Shown: piece by piece, positions 5,719-7,009 of the stretch
How the letters are laid out: the number at the start of each line of letters is the position of its first letter
Numbering within the stretch: the first letter of the stretch is position 1
Source of the DNA: Candidatus Nitrosopumilus sp.
GTDB lineage: Archaea > Thermoproteota > Nitrososphaeria > Nitrososphaerales > Nitrosopumilaceae
Assembly: GCA_029860565.1 (NCBI GenBank)
Contig: JAOUAY010000057.1
Span: 1 to 7,009 of the forward strand
Direction: 5' to 3'
DNA length: 7,009 nucleotides
Notes under the pieces: model-generated
Seen by the model: only the letters and a program-made list of their open reading frames with translations
The model's database searches: none
What the model was told of the DNA's origin: nothing
Translations under genes and position numbers: made by a program

Positions 5719-5853
5719 TTAGTGAGTTTTCCCAACTTCATGGGATTCGGTATTTTCATCATGACAATCACAACTACACAGATGGGTCTTGTGATTATTC
5801 ATGCAATCAATGCATTCAAAATGCTTTCTTGTCTCACATGCCGCACAAATCAT
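5719..5853 (-). CDS. Small Cys/His-rich, probably zinc-binding protein (44 residues)
   Basis: A 44-residue protein on the minus strand, ATG 5851-5853 to TAA 5719-5721. It begins MICAACETRKHFECIDC and carries seven Cys and six His. The Cys are 3, 6, 14, 17, 26, 28 and 30; the His include 11, 21, 24 and 31. Two CxxC knuckles (3-6; 14-17) are followed by H-x-x-H (21-24) and a dense CxCxCH (26-31). That is enough for two zinc sites in a treble-clef, zinc-ribbon or B-box-like arrangement. The tail (32-44) is polar and ends in His. Such mini-proteins usually act as nucleic-acid or protein adaptors; no specific function can be assigned. Chance is unlikely given so ordered a ligand pattern in an otherwise Cys-poor, AT-rich region. 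The gene sits 52 bases downstream of the broken nuclease-like gene on the same strand and could share its transcript. An ATTCAAAT (5879-5886, minus) is a weak candidate for its own TATA box. Confidence 0.75.
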   Translation of the reverse strand: MICAACETRKHFECIDCMNNHKTHLCSCDCHDENTESHEVGKTH

Positions 5854-5905
5854 CTTATTTTTGTTAAACAATAGGAGAATTTGAATTTTTTCTCTGGTAG
5901 GGACA

Positions 5906-6175
5906 TTAGTATTCTACTTCGCCTCGTTCAAGAAGACTTCCAGTCAAATCAACGTATCCTTGAGGATCAAGTTCTTTTGTGAATCCTTTGTCTATATTTA
6001 TCAGGTATATTGAATGAAGATGAGCGTTTAGGATATCATCGTATTTGATTGAGGGGTTTTTGTAATAACGATCACATAGATCCTTGATTTTTTGTACATC
6101 TTCTTTATTTCTGGCATTTGAAGGTAATAAGAAAACTTTTGAAATGGGCAAGATTCCAACTGCAGGAGTTGCCAA
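5906..6175 (-). CDS. C-terminal part of the interrupted PD-(D/E)XK-like protein
   Basis: The open frame after the TAG can be read from a TTG at 6173-6175, giving 89 residues. It begins ATPAVGILPISKVFLLPSN, which resembles a late beta strand and loop of the nuclease-like fold. Next comes a helix (KEDVQKIKDLCDRYY), a segment with DDILNAHLHSIYLINID and an acidic tail ending in VEY. There is no sign of a ribosome-binding site, and no in-frame ATG lies near the TTG. Separate expression would need translational coupling across the 18 bases from the TAG. I think it is the rest of the upstream gene rather than an independent one. Confidence 0.45.
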   Translation of the reverse strand: MATPAVGILPISKVFLLPSNARNKEDVQKIKDLCDRYYKNPSIKYDDILNAHLHSIYLINIDKGFTKELDPQGYVDLTGSLLERGEVEY

Positions 6176-6193
6176 AGAGAATTTTGAACAATG

Positions 6194-6565
6194 CTAACTG
6201 TATCGAGTAATTTTACTCATTATTCTTGCAGTAAAATAATCTATAGTATCCATGGCATGATCAGGAGGAGTAAAACCAGTTTCAATTTCAACAATAGTAT
6301 TTCCACCTCCTTTTTTTGCATAAATATCACAAACCAAAATATCTGAAATGTCTTTTTCCACATCAACAGTGTATCCTTTAGAAATCAGACTGCTTGCACA
6401 AACTAATTCCAAAATAGAATGATTGATTTTAACTAGATTTTTTTTATACATTTCAATTAATTGTTGTCTAACATAATTTAGTTTAGACACATCATTGTCT
6501 TTGAGATTTTTCGAGAGTTTTTCTGTCATCTCATTAACGTCGTTTTGGAATTTTTCTAAATCCAT
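6194..6565 (-). CDS. N-terminal part of the interrupted PD-(D/E)XK-like protein
   Basis: If translated alone this gives 123 residues. Residues 1-45 are a charged helical region (DLEKFQNDVNEMTEKLSKN and onwards). Residues 48-98 look like the core of a PD-(D/E)XK nuclease-type fold. They start with a helix carrying Glu53 (HSILELVCASSLISKGYTV), then the strand ISDILVCDI with Asp75 and Asp80, then the strand NTIVEIETG with Glu93 and Glu95. The usual catalytic Lys of E-x-K is Glu here, so the active site may be altered. Residues 102-123 (HAMDTIDYFTARIMSKITRY) form a helix that would normally pack on the sheet and be followed by the C-terminal half. A TATA-like cttaaac (6591-6597) lies 26-29 bases before the ATG. 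The protein family is not recognised by name; the fold assignment is inference from the motif pattern. A protein ending here would lack the last part of the fold. Confidence 0.6.
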   Translation of the reverse strand: MDLEKFQNDVNEMTEKLSKNLKDNDVSKLNYVRQQLIEMYKKNLVKINHSILELVCASSLISKGYTVDVEKDISDILVCDIYAKKGGGNTIVEIETGFTPPDHAMDTIDYFTARIMSKITRYS

Positions 6566-6590
6566 AATTCATGATATGATGATTCTCGGA

Positions 6591-6597
6591 GTTTAAG
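6591..6597 (-). promoter_or_regulatory. TATA-like box for the interrupted nuclease-like gene
   Basis: The minus strand reads acttcttaaactcc, with the AT core centred 29 bases before the A of the ATG at 6563-6565. That would put the transcript start about 3 bases before the codon, close to leaderless. An intact promoter suggests the gene is still transcribed despite the TAG. Confidence 0.36.
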
Positions 6598-6704
6598 AAG
6601 TAAGCGGGATTGAAAATTGACAAAATATCAAGATTTGAAACGAACAAAATTACTCAAATAAAATTGAAAAATGGCAAATTTTTCTTCATACTTTGTCTTA
6701 ACTG

Positions 6705-6711
6705 TATAAAT
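6705..6711 (+). promoter_or_regulatory. TATA box before the surface-protein gene
   Basis: The plus strand reads actgtataaatt, the cleanest TATA-like match in the 160-base divergent gap. It is only about 18 bases before the proposed GTG start, closer than the usual 26. Either the weaker cttaact (6697-6703) is used or the start codon is not the one chosen. Confidence 0.33.
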
Positions 6712-6725
6712 TAAAACAAGGTTTT

Positions 6726-7009
6726 GTGTACAAAAACAAGGTCATCATCATAGGATTATTTTCATTTTTAATGCTATTTTCATTTATTTCAACTTCAGAG
6801 GCAAAGCTATGGGAATTAGTACCAATCGATGTAAATGTTCAAAATGACTCCATTCATTCAGGAGAGTCAGTAATAGTTACAGGTAAAATAGTAGACCAGG
6901 CATACAAGCCAATAAGAGGGGCCGAAATTTTCATCAGAATAGGTTCAGATACTGCTAAAGGATTCACGGATACTTGGGGAGCCTTTAGAGTGGAAATTAA
7001 AGACTTTCA
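6726..7009 (+). CDS. Secreted or surface protein with a beta-sandwich domain, 3' end outside the window
   Basis: The frame is open from 6702 to the window edge and has no ATG before the signal-peptide core. A GTG at 6726-6728 gives a textbook signal peptide: basic MYKNK, then hydrophobic VIIIGLFSFLMLFSFI, then a likely cleavage after STSEA (about residue 26). The mature part begins KLWELVPIDVNV. Residues 35-94 (DVNVQNDSIHSGESVIVTGK, then VDQAYKPIRGAEIFIRI and FTDTWGAFRVEI) form the pattern of a carboxypeptidase-regulatory/Ig-like beta sandwich: V-x-G-x-(I/V)-V-D, P-I-x-G-A and T-D-x-x-G-x-F. Such domains occur as repeats in archaeal surface proteins and adhesins, so more copies or an anchor may follow beyond the edge. 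The next in-frame ATG (6771) would leave too short a signal peptide, which supports the GTG. Function beyond export is unknown. It is divergent from the interrupted nuclease-like gene. Confidence 0.78.
   Translation, partial: MYKNKVIIIGLFSFLMLFSFISTSEAKLWELVPIDVNVQNDSIHSGESVIVTGKIVDQAYKPIRGAEIFIRIGSDTAKGFTDTWGAFRVEIKDF

Larger units (their letters stand above)
5906..6565 (-). pseudogene. Single 220-codon gene for a PD-(D/E)XK-like protein, interrupted by one in-frame TAG
   Basis: The minus-strand frame from ATG 6563-6565 to TAA 5906-5908 is continuous except for one TAG at 6194-6196 (codon 124). The sequence before it (residues 1-123) and after it (125-219) is in the same phase. The first six codons after the TAG (HCSKFS) run smoothly into LATPAVGILPISKVFLLPSN. 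The C-terminal half has no ATG near its start, only a TTG at 6173-6175, and no obvious promoter. This is best read as one ancestral gene with a nonsense mutation. Alternatives are a sequencing error (one base would restore a sense codon such as CAG or TAC), true translation of two pieces, or stop-codon readthrough. The halves show no other damage, so the change is recent or not real. Confidence 0.62.

Noticed and set aside
6194..6196. TAG decoded as pyrrolysine
   Set aside because: Nothing in the window suggests the Pyl machinery, and the ammonia-oxidising archaea this resembles are not known for it. A mutation or sequencing error is simpler.
6671..6709. 12-residue plus-strand frame (ATG GCA AAT to TAA) upstream of the surface-protein gene
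   Set aside because: It is too short, its start lies within a hairpin, and it ends in the TATA-like box. Likely chance.
1..7009. CRISPR arrays, insertion sequences, rRNA or tRNA genes
   Set aside because: I saw no multi-copy spaced repeats, transposase motifs, tRNA cloverleaf or conserved T-loop sequence on either strand. No defence or mobile system is evident.

Overview
The window looks like a chromosomal stretch of an AT-rich archaeon, most likely an ammonia-oxidising Nitrososphaerota (Thaumarchaeota) of the Nitrosopumilus type. The reasons are a PAC2-family protein of archaeal type, the N-terminal layout of the secreted protein (signal peptide, then a Ser/Gly/Lys-rich stretch with two close cysteines), and promoters of archaeal form. 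AT-rich TATA-like elements lie about 26 bases before several start codons and Shine-Dalgarno sites are mostly absent, so leaderless transcription is likely. The organism call is inference from sequence style; no taxonomic marker is present.

Layout. Bases 1-48 hold the likely 5' end of a minus-strand gene leaving the window. Bases 49-168 are its promoter and a poly-T/hairpin terminator. Then come two minus-strand genes in tandem: a Mn-type superoxide dismutase (1502-2125) and, downstream, a secreted protein with an internally duplicated domain (169-1452). A 91-base divergent promoter region separates sod from a plus-strand protein with two likely winged-helix domains (2217-2831). That gene runs directly into the tail of a convergent SNF2-family helicase (2832-4559, minus) with no base between the stop codons.

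The 477-base gap 4560-5036 is not empty. On the minus strand it holds a candidate 45-residue gene (4809-4946) followed by a GC-stemmed hairpin and T-tract, plus a short direct repeat near the helicase promoter. A PAC2-family protein (5037-5717, plus) then converges on a 44-residue Cys/His-rich, probably zinc-binding protein (5719-5853, minus) that is too short for ordinary gene calling.

Upstream of it on the minus strand is a 220-codon frame (5906-6565) broken by one in-frame TAG. The two halves read as one protein with features of the PD-(D/E)XK nuclease fold. The right edge (6726-7009, plus) is the start of a secreted or surface protein with a beta-sandwich domain, cut off by the window end.

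Functionally these are mostly separate housekeeping or envelope genes: oxidative defence, DNA remodelling or repair, proteasome-related function and exported proteins. I see no mobile element, CRISPR array, rRNA, tRNA or clear defence island. The most interesting items are the interrupted nuclease-like gene, the two small genes, and the duplicated secreted protein with its Met-rich acidic linker.
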